A DNA stretch of 64,000 nucleotides from JAWHTC01 sp032586155 (GTDB lineage Bacteria; Pseudomonadota; Alphaproteobacteria; Rhodobacterales; Rhodobacteraceae), in NCBI RefSeq assembly GCF_032586155.1, contig NZ_JAWHTC010000001.1, positions 1,178,001 to 1,242,000 on the forward strand, in the 5' to 3' direction. The position numbers and the translations under genes are program-made. Of the stretch, positions 1 through 8,702 are shown in pieces. The first letter of the stretch is position 1. Each line of letters starts with the position of its first letter. The notes beneath the pieces were generated by a model that made no database searches, was not told where the DNA came from, and worked only from the letters and a program-made list of their open reading frames with translations.

Positions 1-1385
1 TGACCACAGAGCGACATCAGCATCGCATCCGCGCCGAAGGGCGCCGCGAAATGCATGCCAACGGGCAGGTTGTCGGTGCTCCAGTGCAGCGGCAGGGACA
101 CCGCCGGCTGGCCGCTGGCGTTATAGATCGCAGTGAAGGGCGAGTATTCAAAGACCGACCCCGGCCCGTTGCGGTAGGCGACGAAATCCTCGCGGTCGGG
201 TTTAAGGTAACCAATTTCGCAGGGCGGGGTGGCCAGCGTCGGCGACAGGATGATGTCGCAGTCGTTGAATGCCCCGGCCATACGGCGGCCAAAGCCGTGG
301 ATCTGGGCCAGCGCGGCGATGTAATCGGCCCCGGTGATGCCCTTGGAATATTCGACCGCGCCAAAGGTCACGCCATCGACCATGTCGCGGGTGAGGGGGA
401 TATCGCCCAGGATCGCCGCCACCCGTCCGGCGGTGCCGCAAGCGACGATCCTGGTCCAGGCCAGCATCATCGCGGGGACGTCCAGTTCCGGCTCGGGCGT
501 CCAGTGGGTGACGTGGTGACCGAGGCTTTCCAGCAGCTTGGCCGTCTTCTCTAGCCCCTCCACGCAATCATCGTGCAGGGCATTGCCGAAGAAATCCGTC
601 GTGACATAGCGGATGCGCAGGGCGCCGGGGTCGTGGGACATGGCGGCGGTGTAGCTTTCCTCCATCACCGGTGCCGCATAGGGCGCGCCCATCTCGGGAC
701 CGGCGCAGGCATCCAGAAGCGTGGCGGTATCGCGCAAGCTGCGGGTGAGGAACCCGTCGATCGCCATGCCGCCCCAGCCTTCGCTGACGACGGGGCCCAT
801 GGGCAGGCGGGCGCGGGTGGGTTTGAAGCCGACAAGTCCGCAGGACGACGCGGGGATGCGGACCGAGCCGCCGCCGTCGGACCCATGCGCCGCCGGAACG
901 ATGCCTGCCGCCACTGCAGCGCCCGAGCCGCCAGAACTGCCGCCCGGTGTATGGTTCAGGTTCCATGGATTGCGGGTAGGGGTGCCGTAAACCCCGGCCT
1001 CTGTCACCGGGCCGATGCCGAATTCGGGAGAGGTAGTGCGGCCAAAGGTGTTCAGCCCCGTCGCCCGCATCCGGGTGAACATGGTGCTGTCATAGGACCA
1101 GTGCATGCCTTTGCACAGACGCGAGCCGTTATTGGTTGGGAAATCTACCGCTTCGCAGCCGAGATCCTTGATCAGGAACGGCACACCGGTGAAGGGACCC
1201 TGTGGCAGGGTGGCGATGTTGTTTCGCGCGACCTGCTCTTGAAGGTTCACCACCGCGCCCAGATGCGGGTTCCAGGTGGCGCAGCGGTCAAGCGCCATGT
1301 CCAGCAATTCACCGGTGCTGACTTCGTCTTTGGCAACCATCGCGGCGAGGCCGGTGGCATCCTGGGTGCTGTAGAAATCGCTCAT
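1..1385 (-). CDS. Amidase signature family enzyme (3' end outside window)
   Basis: Hydrolyses a carboxamide (amide to acid plus ammonia or amine); the substrate cannot be read from sequence. The frame runs open from ATG at 1385 to the window edge, giving 461 residues of a family usually 450-500 long, so only a short C-terminal piece is missing. The Ser-cisSer-Lys triad is visible: Lys73 in FLIKD, the GGSSGGSG loop at about 148-155, and the nucleophile Ser174 in DGGGSVRIP. No signal peptide, so cytosolic. It diverges from the cytochrome genes at 1552 across about 165 bp. Family assignment is firm; whether it is an indoleacetamide hydrolase, Glu-tRNA amidotransferase-like or other amidase is open, and no gatB/C partner is seen here. 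Confidence 0.9.
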   Translation of the reverse strand, partial: MSDFYSTQDATGLAAMVAKDEVSTGELLDMALDRCATWNPHLGAVVNLQEQVARNNIATLPQGPFTGVPFLIKDLGCEAVDFPTNNGSRLCKGMHWSYDSTMFTRMRATGLNTFGRTTSPEFGIGPVTEAGVYGTPTRNPWNLNHTPGGSSGGSGAAVAAGIVPAAHGSDGGGSVRIPASSCGLVGFKPTRARLPMGPVVSEGWGGMAIDGFLTRSLRDTATLLDACAGPEMGAPYAAPVMEESYTAAMSHDPGALRIRYVTTDFFGNALHDDCVEGLEKTAKLLESLGHHVTHWTPEPELDVPAMMLAWTRIVACGTAGRVAAILGDIPLTRDMVDGVTFGAVEYSKGITGADYIAALAQIHGFGRRMAGAFNDCDIILSPTLATPPCEIGYLKPDREDFVAYRNGPGSVFEYSPFTAIYNASGQPAVSLPLHWSTDNLPVGMHFAAPFGADAMLMSLCG

Positions 1386-1551
1386 GCTTGCCTCCCTAGG
1401 CGCTGCTGATCCGAGCGTAGGGAGCCAGCGCCCCGGGTAAAGCAAAAACTTACATTCCGGATTTGACATGTATCATGGTCGCACTCTGCAGCGTTGATAA
1501 TCTCTCCGCTATGTCCGCACCCGTCGCGGTGCGGGAACGTTGAGGAATGCG

Positions 1552-1665
1552 TTGAAAAACATCATTAAATTGTTTGCCGTTGCGGGTCTGTGCCTTGGCC
1601 TGGCTCCGCTGCTGGGCGTGCTGTTACATGGCGCGATCCTGCTCTTCTCGGGCAAGAAGGAATAA
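1552..1665 (+). CDS. 37-residue single-span membrane peptide before cytochrome b
   Basis: A short frame starting at TTG 1552, five bases after a GAGGA ribosome site (1542-1546), encodes a basic start (MKNIIK), one hydrophobic span of about 24 residues and a charged SGKKE end. It stops 4 bp before the ATG of the b-type cytochrome, so the two are probably co-translated. The nearby ATG at 1547 is in another frame and stops at once, which supports the TTG start. I infer a small accessory subunit that packs against the cytochrome; I do not recognise a named family. Confidence is moderate because it is short and uses a rare start. Confidence 0.55.
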   Translation: MKNIIKLFAVAGLCLGLAPLLGVLLHGAILLFSGKKE

Positions 1666-1669
1666 GGCA

Positions 1670-2332
1670 ATGACCAAACGTATCGTCAAAGTCTATCCGC
1701 GCTTCGAACGGTTCTCGCACTGGAGCCGGGTGGCCCTGATCCTGACGCTGATGGTCACCGGGTTCGGGCTCAACGGGCTGCACGGGATGATCCCGTTCGG
1801 CACTGCCGTCACGGTGCTTACCATCGCGGCGCTTCCGTTGCTCGCGCTTTGGGTCTTCTCGACTTTCTGGCTGGTCACGACCGGCACCTGGCGCCAGTTT
1901 ACGCCGACGCTTCAGGGCATGATGCATGTGGTGGTCTACTATGCGGTGGGCGTGTTCCAGGGCAAGAAACACCCCTACCAGAAGCAGCTCTGGCGCAAGC
2001 ACAACCCGTTGCAGGCGGCCACCTATTTCGTGCTGAAATGGCTGATCTTCCCGTCGATCTGGATCACCGGCCTACTGTACCTGACGTATAGTTTCTGGGC
2101 TTCGGCGATGGCCGACAGCACGTTCTGGATATGGCTGATTGGCAACCTGCACGTGCTGGTGGCCTATGTCATCGTCGTGTTCGTGATCATTCACCTTTAC
2201 CTGCTGACCGGCGGCGGCCATGGCGTTGGCGCCCATATCAAGCCGATGATCACCGGGTTCGATGAGGTCGACCTGATTGTGAAAGAAGAGGCCTATTTGC
2301 AGGCCGACAAACCGTGGCGGTTAAAGGGATGA
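1670..2332 (+). CDS. Membrane cytochrome b (cytochrome b561 / formate dehydrogenase gamma-like)
   Basis: A 220-residue integral membrane di-haem cytochrome b, of the type that passes electrons between the quinone pool and a periplasmic or membrane oxidoreductase. It starts at ATG 1670 rather than at any upstream in-frame codon because the 37-residue peptide ends at 1665. The RFSHW motif (His17) near the first span, histidines in GMMHVVVYY, NLHVLVAY and IIHLYLL, and four to five hydrophobic segments fit Ni/Fe-hydrogenase or formate dehydrogenase b-type subunits. No catalytic subunit lies beside it in the window: upstream is an unrelated amidase, downstream a terminator. The partner therefore must be encoded elsewhere, or it may serve a multihaem cytochrome c. 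Confidence 0.8.
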   Translation: MTKRIVKVYPRFERFSHWSRVALILTLMVTGFGLNGLHGMIPFGTAVTVLTIAALPLLALWVFSTFWLVTTGTWRQFTPTLQGMMHVVVYYAVGVFQGKKHPYQKQLWRKHNPLQAATYFVLKWLIFPSIWITGLLYLTYSFWASAMADSTFWIWLIGNLHVLVAYVIVVFVIIHLYLLTGGGHGVGAHIKPMITGFDEVDLIVKEEAYLQADKPWRLKG

Positions 2333-2380
2333 GTTTTCAAACGTAGATCGCTGACCTCCCTTAGCGAATTTGCGCAAACT

Positions 2381-2415
2381 GGCCCGGGGTTTTCATGCCT
2401 CGGGCCTTCTTTTTT
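2381..2415 (+). terminator. Rho-independent terminator after cytochrome b
   Basis: A 9-bp stem (GGCCCGGGG with CCTCGGGCC, one G-U pair) around an 8-base loop is followed by TTCTTTTTT. It closes the cytochrome transcript about 50 bp after its stop and sits just before the end of the convergent GNAT gene. Confidence 0.8.
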
Positions 2416-2464
2416 CGGCAGGGGGCGCAGGATATTTCGCGAAAACTGGTGCCGTTTTGTTGGC

Positions 2465-3157
2465 CTATTTTGCCAAAAGCGGGTTTTTCTGGCGTCCGTC
2501 TTCATCGAAATTCGCAGGCTGTAGCCAGGCTTGGAAGCGGGCTTTCTGGGCTGGCCATTCGCTGTCGAGGATCGCATACCAGGCAGTGTCACGGTTGCGG
2601 CCCTTGTAGTGGGTGGCCTGACGGAAAGTCCCCTCATAGGTAAAGCCCAGACGTTCCGCCGCCTTGCGCGAGGGTGCGTTCAAGGCGTCGCATTTCCATT
2701 CGTAACGGCGGTAGCCTAACTCATCGAACATCCGGGCCATCATCAGATACATTGCTTCGGTGCTGAGTGCGCTGCGCTGCATGGCGGGCGAGAAGTTGAT
2801 CCAGCCGACCTCGATCACGCCGTCGTCAGGGTTGATCCGCAGGTAAGACGCCCAGCCGATCGCCACGCCATTCCCATCAAGTACGGTGAAATAAAGCGGA
2901 TCGTCACTTTGCGCGGCCATGGTCAACCATGTGCGGCAATCGTTGACGTTTTGGAACGGTTCGATCGGTAGATAGGTCCAGTTGTGCCCATCCTCGGCCT
3001 GGGCAAAGGCGGCGAAAAGCGCCTGCGCATGGGTCGGGTTGGCGGGCACAAGGCTGCAATAGCGGCCATGCATTGCCGTGCGTGGTGGGGCCGGGCGCGG
3101 CAACGCACGGGTCAGGGGATCGCCGATCGGTTGACCATATTCGTTTTGTCGCGCCAT
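2465..3157 (-). CDS. GNAT family N-acetyltransferase (RimJ/RimL-like)
   Basis: A 230-residue cytosolic acetyltransferase that would move an acetyl group from acetyl-CoA to an amine. The fold is recognisable from the strand order: a GWASYLRI strand, the VIEVGWINFSP strand, the helix with RSALSTEAMYLM, then YEWKCDALNAPSRKAAERLGFTYEG, which is the typical RimJ/RimL ending. The start at ATG 3157 is chosen because the in-frame sequence further upstream runs through the terminator of the neighbouring gene. It is convergent with the cytochrome and has no operon partner. The substrate is unknown; ribosomal protein, tRNA-linked or small-molecule amines are all possible. Confidence 0.88.
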   Translation of the reverse strand: MARQNEYGQPIGDPLTRALPRPAPPRTAMHGRYCSLVPANPTHAQALFAAFAQAEDGHNWTYLPIEPFQNVNDCRTWLTMAAQSDDPLYFTVLDGNGVAIGWASYLRINPDDGVIEVGWINFSPAMQRSALSTEAMYLMMARMFDELGYRRYEWKCDALNAPSRKAAERLGFTYEGTFRQATHYKGRNRDTAWYAILDSEWPAQKARFQAWLQPANFDEDGRQKNPLLAK

Positions 3158-3210
3158 GACGCCAGACCTTAGACGCTTTGCAGCTGGGGTCCAGCGAAAA
3201 CCCGCAACGG

Positions 3211-3241
3211 AAAAAGCCCGGGGCGCAGATGCTCCGGGCTT
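3211..3241 (-). terminator. Terminator of the MepK-like gene
   Basis: Read on the minus strand: AAGCCCGGAGC, a 6-base loop, GCCCCGGGCTT followed by TTTCC. The 11-bp near-perfect stem lies about 30 bp after the stop of the peptidase gene. Confidence 0.75.
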
Positions 3242-3270
3242 GGGTAAGACGTCTTGAGGAGGGTGGAGCT

Positions 3271-3840
3271 TTACCGGCCCCAGCTGCGGACCGGTCCGCA
3301 ATCCATATGGACGAAATTCGATCCAGAATAGCGGCCAACACCACCACCGCGGCAGGCGGTTGCGGCGCGGGCCATCTGGCTGACCGAGCGCGAGGCCAGC
3401 CGAAGATCGGCGGCTTGGCCTTTCATGTGCAGCGAATTCTTGGCTACGCCGCGCGAACGTGAGCGCAGCATTGCGTTTGTTTTCGGGCTGCGATAGCCGG
3501 ACAGGAGCATGTAAGGCTCTTTCACGTCCATCAGGTTGTGCGCGGCGGTCATGATATCCATGGTGCGCATGTCGATGTTTTTGACCTGGTTGGTGCGCCA
3601 ATCACGCATGAACCAGTTCACTTCTTTCACGGCGTCTTTGATGTAGTTGCCTTCGATCCAGTAGATCATGTCGATCTTTTCACCGGTGCGGGCTGAATAC
3701 ATCTTGAGGCGGCGAATGTCGCCCGCCCCGCGCAGGAAACCTGCGGCGTTGGAGAATGTGGGTGCTGCCGTGATGGTCGTGGCCGCGAAAGCGCCGAGTA
3801 GTGCGCGTCGCGTCATGCCCAACGAATTGATTTCATTCAT
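3271..3840 (-). CDS. mepK: DUF882 / YcbK-type murein endopeptidase (MepK-like), Tat-exported
   Basis: A 189-residue periplasmic zinc peptidase of the M15-like YcbK family. In E. coli MepK cleaves 3-3 cross-links in peptidoglycan, the same links that L,D-transpeptidases form. The N terminus carries a twin-arginine signal (TRRALLGAF near residue 10). The family signature is complete: SGYRSPKTN, then SLHMKGQAADLR with the metal His and Asp, and FVHMDCGPVRSW near the C terminus. It diverges from an L,D-transpeptidase gene at 4213. In E. coli ycbB (ldtD) and ycbK (mepK) are also neighbours, so the pairing supports a shared cell-wall remodelling role. The symbol is by analogy; activity is inferred. 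Confidence 0.85.
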   Translation of the reverse strand: MNEINSLGMTRRALLGAFAATTITAAPTFSNAAGFLRGAGDIRRLKMYSARTGEKIDMIYWIEGNYIKDAVKEVNWFMRDWRTNQVKNIDMRTMDIMTAAHNLMDVKEPYMLLSGYRSPKTNAMLRSRSRGVAKNSLHMKGQAADLRLASRSVSQMARAATACRGGGVGRYSGSNFVHMDCGPVRSWGR

Positions 3841-4212
3841 CGTAAAAGCGCCGTCCCGTCGCTTACCTGTTTAACGCGATGTTACGCGTGTCCTGCCATC
3901 TCTTCCCCAGATGCAACGCTTCTATGCCATAGTTCGAATCGGCAACCAAGCCTCAATTGGGGTATTGCTGATACTAGCAAGCATTTTAGGCGGAAATTTG
4001 CTGAAAAAATGTGATTCGTGTTCTTGTTGCGTTGCCGCCCCGCAAACATGCTGTCAGGGGTGGTTCTGGAGGAACCGGTGTTGGAATACATCAGTTCGGG
4101 TGGGGGTTTCCGCACTTTCGAACTTGTGAATAGACAAGATATGGGTATTTGCGCCAGAAAAGGCGCAGATTCAGGGGATAATCGAGCCAAAAGAGAATTT
4201 TTGAGGGGTAAA
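3841..4212. other. Divergent upstream region of mepK-like and ldt genes
   Basis: 372 bp without a gene. It holds several small hairpins: GGTTC-tggag-GAACC near 4061-4075 and TGCGCC-agaaaa-GGCGCA near 4148-4166, and is more AT-rich than its flanks. An in-frame extension of the transpeptidase runs back to 4018 but lacks a ribosome site and ignores the better start at 4213. Promoters for both genes should lie here; I cannot assign -35/-10 boxes with confidence. Confidence 0.5.
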
Positions 4213-5859
4213 ATGACGATGTTGCAAGAAAAAAACAGGCTGCCGCGCTTTGTTGCGATGGTTCTGGCGCTGGCATTGATGCTGGCCTTGCCGACGGAGC
4301 GGGGTGCGGCCGCGGGCCGTGACGCGGGATCCAAACAAGGCAATGTGACCGCGTTCATGCAAGCCGTTGCCGAGTCCGCCGCCAAAGACAAGGACATCGC
4401 CGCCTTCTACAGGGCCATCAAGTACAAGCCGATCTGGACCGGTCGGTCGGGCAAGGACAGCAGCCGTCGCAAGGCTCTGTTTGCCGCTATCTCCAAGGCT
4501 CCGGCGCACGGGCTTGCGGTCAAACGCTATGATCCCGAGGGGCTGAAGGCCCGTCTCAAGGCGGCCAAGACCGCCCGAGACCGTGGCTTTGTCGAGGTCG
4601 AAATGTCCAGCACGTTCCTACGGCTGGCCCGTGACATGCAGACCGGCATGCTGGTGCCCAAGACCATTGACAGTGGCATCGTCCGCGCCGTCCCCTATCG
4701 TGACCGGGTATCCTACCTAACCAACCTGGTGAAATCGAACCCGAACGGGTTTTTCAAGGCGCTGCCGCCGAAAACCCCGGAATACGCCCGGTTGATGAAA
4801 GAAAAGATCCGGTTGGAGAAGCTGGTGGCACGGGGCGGCTGGGGCCAGAAAGTGCCGGCCAAGTCGCTCAAACCCGGACAATCGGGTAATGCGGTGGTGA
4901 TCCTGCGCAACCGGCTCGTCAAGATGGGCTACATGAAACGCTCGTCGACACAAAGCTATGATGCCAAGATGAAGGCCGCGATCCAGCAGTTCCAGCTGGA
5001 TCATGGTCTGGCCGCCGATGGCGTGGCCGGTGCGGGCACAGTGGCCGAGATCAACAAATCCACGACCGACCGGTTGAAGTCGGTGATCGTGGCGATGGAG
5101 CGCGAACGTTGGGTCAACAAGCCGCGCGGTAAACGCCACGTTCTGGTCAACCTGGCAGATTACACGGCCAAGATCATCGACAATGGTAAGGTCACCTTTG
5201 AAACCCGTTCGGTTGTCGGTGCCAACAAGTCTGATCGTCGCTCGCCCGAGTTCTCGGATGTCATGGAGCATATGGTGATCAACCCCACCTGGAACGTGCC
5301 CCGGTCGATCGCGGTCAAGGAATACCTGCCGATGATGAAGCGCAACCCGAATGCCGCCGGTCACCTGCGCCTTGTCGACAGCCGCGGGCGTACAGTCAGC
5401 CGCAGTTCGGTGGATTTCAGCGCCTATAACTCCCGGAATTTCCCCTTTAACATCAAGCAACCGCCCAGCCGCCGCAACGCGCTTGGCCTGGTGAAGTTCA
5501 TGTTCCCGAACAAGTACAATATCTACCTGCACGACACCCCGGCGAAGAACCTGTTCAGCCGTGAAGCGCGCGCTTACAGCCATGGCTGCATCCGTCTGCA
5601 CCAGCCGTTCGATTTCGCCTATGCGTTGCTGGCCAAGCAATTCAAGGATCCGCAGGGTGAATTCAAATCACGACTGAACACCGGCCGTGAAACCGTTGTG
5701 CCGCTCGAAGAACACGTGCCGGTGCATTTGATCTATCGCACGGCCTTCACCAAGGCCAAGGGCCGCATCCAGTTCCGTCGCGACGTCTATGGCCGTGACG
5801 CGAAAATCTGGAATGCGCTGGCCAAGCAGGGGGTGGCACTGCGCGCGGTTCAGGGGTAA
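4213..5859 (+). CDS. ldtD: L,D-transpeptidase, YcbB/LdtD type
   Basis: A 548-residue periplasmic enzyme that makes 3-3 (mDap-mDap) peptidoglycan cross-links. Layout: signal peptide (hydrophobic stretch about 14-30), a YcbB-like scaffold domain to about 215, a peptidoglycan-binding domain (about 220-285, motif QSGNAVVILRNRLVKMGY), then the YkuD catalytic domain to about 500. The catalytic motif SHGCIRLHQP places the nucleophile at Cys459 with His457 beside it. Start ATG 4213 follows GAGGGG (4203-4208). lpxD starts 34 bp after its stop on the same strand, so the two are likely co-transcribed. The length matches long-form LdtD rather than short ErfK-type enzymes. Confidence 0.9.
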   Translation: MTMLQEKNRLPRFVAMVLALALMLALPTERGAAAGRDAGSKQGNVTAFMQAVAESAAKDKDIAAFYRAIKYKPIWTGRSGKDSSRRKALFAAISKAPAHGLAVKRYDPEGLKARLKAAKTARDRGFVEVEMSSTFLRLARDMQTGMLVPKTIDSGIVRAVPYRDRVSYLTNLVKSNPNGFFKALPPKTPEYARLMKEKIRLEKLVARGGWGQKVPAKSLKPGQSGNAVVILRNRLVKMGYMKRSSTQSYDAKMKAAIQQFQLDHGLAADGVAGAGTVAEINKSTTDRLKSVIVAMERERWVNKPRGKRHVLVNLADYTAKIIDNGKVTFETRSVVGANKSDRRSPEFSDVMEHMVINPTWNVPRSIAVKEYLPMMKRNPNAAGHLRLVDSRGRTVSRSSVDFSAYNSRNFPFNIKQPPSRRNALGLVKFMFPNKYNIYLHDTPAKNLFSREARAYSHGCIRLHQPFDFAYALLAKQFKDPQGEFKSRLNTGRETVVPLEEHVPVHLIYRTAFTKAKGRIQFRRDVYGRDAKIWNALAKQGVALRAVQG

Positions 5860-5892
5860 GCCTTGGCCCCGAGATACGGGGGCAAGCCAGCC

Positions 5893-6984
5893 ATGAGCCA
5901 CACCATTGAACAGATTGCCAAAGCGCTCGGAGCGACAGCTCTGGGCGCTTTGGATTTGGAGATCGACGGGGCGGCCGAACCCGCCGATGCGGGCCCGGGC
6001 GATCTTGCGCTGGCGATGAAGCCGGAATACGCCAAAGGCCTAGCTGCGGGGCAGGCGCGGGCCGCGATGCTGTGGCAGGGTGCCGACTGGCAGGCGATGG
6101 GGCTTGAGGCGGCGATCATCCCGGCGCGGCCGCGCTATGCCATGGCGGGTCTGACGGCAGCGCTGGATGAGGGGCACGGGTATACCCCGGGCATCCACCC
6201 CACCGCGATCGTCGGTGAAGGGGTCGAGCTGGGGCAGGGGGTCTCGATTGGGGCCCATACCGTCGTGGCCTCCGGGGCCAGGATCGGTGCCGGGTCGGTT
6301 TTGGGTCCGCAGGTCTATGTCGGTATCGACAGCGAGGTCGGCGAAGGCGCGCTGCTGCATGTGGGTGCGCGGATCGGGCCACGGGTGCGGATCGGCGCGC
6401 GTTTCATTGCCCATTCCGGAGTTACGATCGGCATGGACGGATTTTCCTTCGTCACGCCCGAGATCAACGCGGTCGAAAAGGGCCGGGCCTCGCTTGGTGA
6501 AGAGACCGAGGCAGAGGCGCAATCCTGGGTTCGTATTCATTCGCTGGGGGCGGTCATCATCGGTGACGATGTCGAATTGGGCTGCAATACCTGTATCGAC
6601 GCGGGCACGATCCGCGCCACCCGAGTGGGCAACGGAACCAAGATGGATAACCTGTGCCACATCGCCCACAATGTCGTCATAGGGCGCGATTGCCTGTTCG
6701 CCGCCATGGTCGGAATCGCCGGCTCGACCACCATTGGCAACAACGTGGTGATGGGCGGTCAGGTGGGTGTCACCGACAACACCACTGTGGGCGATGGGGT
6801 GGTGGCCGGGGGGGCATCGGCAATCCTGAGCAAAGTGCCCGCAGGGCGCATGGTTCTGGGCTATCCGGCGGTGAAGCTGGACCTGCATGTCGACATGTAC
6901 AAGGCGCAACGCCGCCTTCCACGGATGATGGAAGAATTTGCGGAAATGAAAGCCCGTCTGGCGGCTTTGGAAGCCAAGGGCTAG
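5893..6984 (+). CDS. lpxD: UDP-3-O-acylglucosamine N-acyltransferase (LpxD)
   Basis: A 363-residue acyltransferase that moves a 3-hydroxyacyl chain from acyl carrier protein to UDP-3-O-acylglucosamine in lipid A synthesis. The N-terminal uridine-binding domain (about 1-100) is followed by a long run of hexapeptide repeats (about 105-320: for example GVSIGAHTVV, GNGTKMDNLCHIAHNVVIG, AGSTTIGNNVVMGGQVGV) and a C-terminal helical tail. It starts at ATG 5893 soon after ldtD. The position is unusual: lpxD normally sits with bamA, fabZ and lpxA, none of which are here, while an acyl carrier protein and a ketosynthase follow. It may be a second lpxD dedicated to a special acyl chain. Family call is firm; paralogue status is inference. 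Confidence 0.9.
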   Translation: MSHTIEQIAKALGATALGALDLEIDGAAEPADAGPGDLALAMKPEYAKGLAAGQARAAMLWQGADWQAMGLEAAIIPARPRYAMAGLTAALDEGHGYTPGIHPTAIVGEGVELGQGVSIGAHTVVASGARIGAGSVLGPQVYVGIDSEVGEGALLHVGARIGPRVRIGARFIAHSGVTIGMDGFSFVTPEINAVEKGRASLGEETEAEAQSWVRIHSLGAVIIGDDVELGCNTCIDAGTIRATRVGNGTKMDNLCHIAHNVVIGRDCLFAAMVGIAGSTTIGNNVVMGGQVGVTDNTTVGDGVVAGGASAILSKVPAGRMVLGYPAVKLDLHVDMYKAQRRLPRMMEEFAEMKARLAALEAKG

Positions 6985-7044
6985 GCGGGCGCGAGGCCGG
7001 GGTTATCGAAAACCCTGAACGATGGGATGTCTGAAAGGCGTGCA

Positions 7045-7090
7045 AAGCGCCTTAAAAGGCGCTTGAGGCAAGCCGCACCAAAGCGGCTTT
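7045..7090 (+). repeat. Two inverted repeats between lpxD and acp
   Basis: AAGCGCCTT (7045-7053) and AAGGCGCTT (7056-7064) form a perfect 9-bp dyad with a 2-base gap; AGCCGC (7071-7076) and GCGGCT (7083-7088) form a second hairpin. Neither has a strong T run, so they could be a weak terminator or attenuator or an operator before acp rather than a clean transcript end. Confidence 0.5.
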
Positions 7091-7201
7091 GTCCGGACCC
7101 GACAGGCATGACGTCATGGAAAGTTCGTAATTCTTCTGTTCCGCTTTGACCCAAAAACGATTAAATCTGCCTCAGCAGATTTCTCGAAGGGGCCACGCGC
7201 C

Positions 7202-7462
7202 ATGGATATCCAATCCCAGGTCATCGCGATCATTGCCGAACAAGCGATTCTCGAACCAAGCGACGTCACTCTGGACAGTACGCTTGAGGATCTGGGTATC
7301 GACAGCCTGGGCCTGGTCGAGTCGATCTTTGCCATCGAAGAGGCCTTTGACATCAACGTACCGTTCAATGCCAACGCACCGGAAGAGAGCGATTTCGACA
7401 TCTCGAAGGTCAGCACGATCATCGCCGGCATCGAGACCTTGGTGCGCGATCAGAAGGGCTGA
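7202..7462 (+). CDS. Acyl carrier protein
   Basis: An 86-residue acidic four-helix carrier protein. Ser35 in LGIDSLGLVE is the 4'-phosphopantetheine attachment site, in the expected place at the start of helix 2. ATG 7202 follows AAGGGG (about 10 bases upstream). The stop at 7460-7462 abuts the ketosynthase gene, so the two are a translational unit. It is not in the usual fabD-fabG-acpP-fabF cluster and its sequence differs from the housekeeping form, so I infer a specialised carrier, comparable in context to AcpXL-type proteins that load unusual acyl chains on lipid A. Confidence 0.9.
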   Translation: MDIQSQVIAIIAEQAILEPSDVTLDSTLEDLGIDSLGLVESIFAIEEAFDINVPFNANAPEESDFDISKVSTIIAGIETLVRDQKG

Positions 7463-7468
7463 GTGACC

Positions 7469-8677
7469 ATGAAACGCGTGGTCATCACCGGTGCAGGTAC
7501 GATCAATGCGCTTGGCCATAACGTGCCGGACACGCTGGTGGCGATGCGCGAAGGGCGCTGTGGTATCGGCCCGATTGACATTCCCGATGTTGAGCGCCTG
7601 TCGATCCAGATTGGCGGGCAGGTCAAGGGGTTCGAAGCCGAAGGCCTGTTCAATCGCCAGCAGTTGTCGCTTTATGACCGGTTCACCCAGTTCACCCTGG
7701 TGGCCGCACGCGAGGCGATTGCCCAGTCGGGGCTGGAGTTTCATGACGAGCTGTCGGCGCGGTCCGGTGTTGTATTGGGCAATTCCGGTGGTGGCATGAC
7801 CACGCTGGATGAGAACTACCGCTCGGTCTATGAGGCTGGCAAGAACCGTGTGCATCCCTTTGTGGTGCCCAAGCTGATGAACAACGCGGCGGCCAGTCAC
7901 GTGAGCATGGAGTTCAACCTCAAGGGGCCGAGCTTTACCGTCGCCTCGGCCTGTGCCAGTTCGAACCATGCCATCGCCCAGGCCTTCCAGATGGTGCGCA
8001 TGGGTATGGCGCCGGTGATGATTACCGGCGGGTCGGAATCGATGCTGTGTTTCGGAGGGGTCAAGGCCTGGGAAGGATTGCGGGTCATGTCCAAGGATGC
8101 CTGCCGACCGTTTTCTGCCAACCGCAACGGCATGGTCCAGGGCGAGGGCGCCGGGGTCTTCGTGATTGAGGATTACGATCATGCCCGCGCACGCGGGGCT
8201 GATATTTTGGCCGAATTGGCCGGGTTTGCCATGTCCTCGGATGCCGCCGATATCGTGATGCCGTCAAAGCAGGGCGCGGCGCGGGCGATTGCCGGTGCGC
8301 TGCAAGACGCAAGGCTGGCCCCCGGCGATGTCGCTTATATCAATGCCCATGGCACCGGAACTGCGGCGAATGACAAAACCGAATGCGCGGCGGTGGCGGA
8401 CGTGTTCGGCCAGCACGCTGACGAGTTGATGATTTCCTCGACCAAATCGATGCATGGTCACCTGATCGGGGGCACGGGTGCGGTCGAACTGCTGGCCTGT
8501 ATCATGGCGTTGCGCGACGGGGTGATTGCCCCCACCATCGGATATCAGGAACCTGATCCGGAATGTGCGCTGGACGTTGTGCCAAATGTCGCACGCGAAG
8601 CGAATGTCGAAGCAGCGCTGTCGAATGCCTTTGCCTTTGGCGGCCTCAATGCTGTGTTGGCGTTGCGCAAGGTCTGA
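7469..8677 (+). CDS. Beta-ketoacyl-ACP synthase (FabF-like, KAS II type)
   Basis: A 402-residue condensing enzyme that elongates an acyl chain with malonyl-ACP. The thiolase-fold Cys-His-His triad is intact: Cys162 in SACASSN, His294 in HGTGT and His331 in KSMHGHLIGGTG, with the conserved Lys beside the latter. Start chosen at ATG 7469; an in-frame GTG at 7463 directly after the carrier-protein stop is an alternative. It is coupled to the acyl carrier protein and follows lpxD, which suggests that this pair builds or extends an acyl chain for an envelope lipid. A polyketide or other secondary role is possible but no further domains or tailoring genes are adjacent. Confidence 0.9.
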   Translation: MKRVVITGAGTINALGHNVPDTLVAMREGRCGIGPIDIPDVERLSIQIGGQVKGFEAEGLFNRQQLSLYDRFTQFTLVAAREAIAQSGLEFHDELSARSGVVLGNSGGGMTTLDENYRSVYEAGKNRVHPFVVPKLMNNAAASHVSMEFNLKGPSFTVASACASSNHAIAQAFQMVRMGMAPVMITGGSESMLCFGGVKAWEGLRVMSKDACRPFSANRNGMVQGEGAGVFVIEDYDHARARGADILAELAGFAMSSDAADIVMPSKQGAARAIAGALQDARLAPGDVAYINAHGTGTAANDKTECAAVADVFGQHADELMISSTKSMHGHLIGGTGAVELLACIMALRDGVIAPTIGYQEPDPECALDVVPNVAREANVEAALSNAFAFGGLNAVLALRKV

Positions 8678-8702
8678 AACCCTGCGCAACACCGGTGGCC
8701 AC

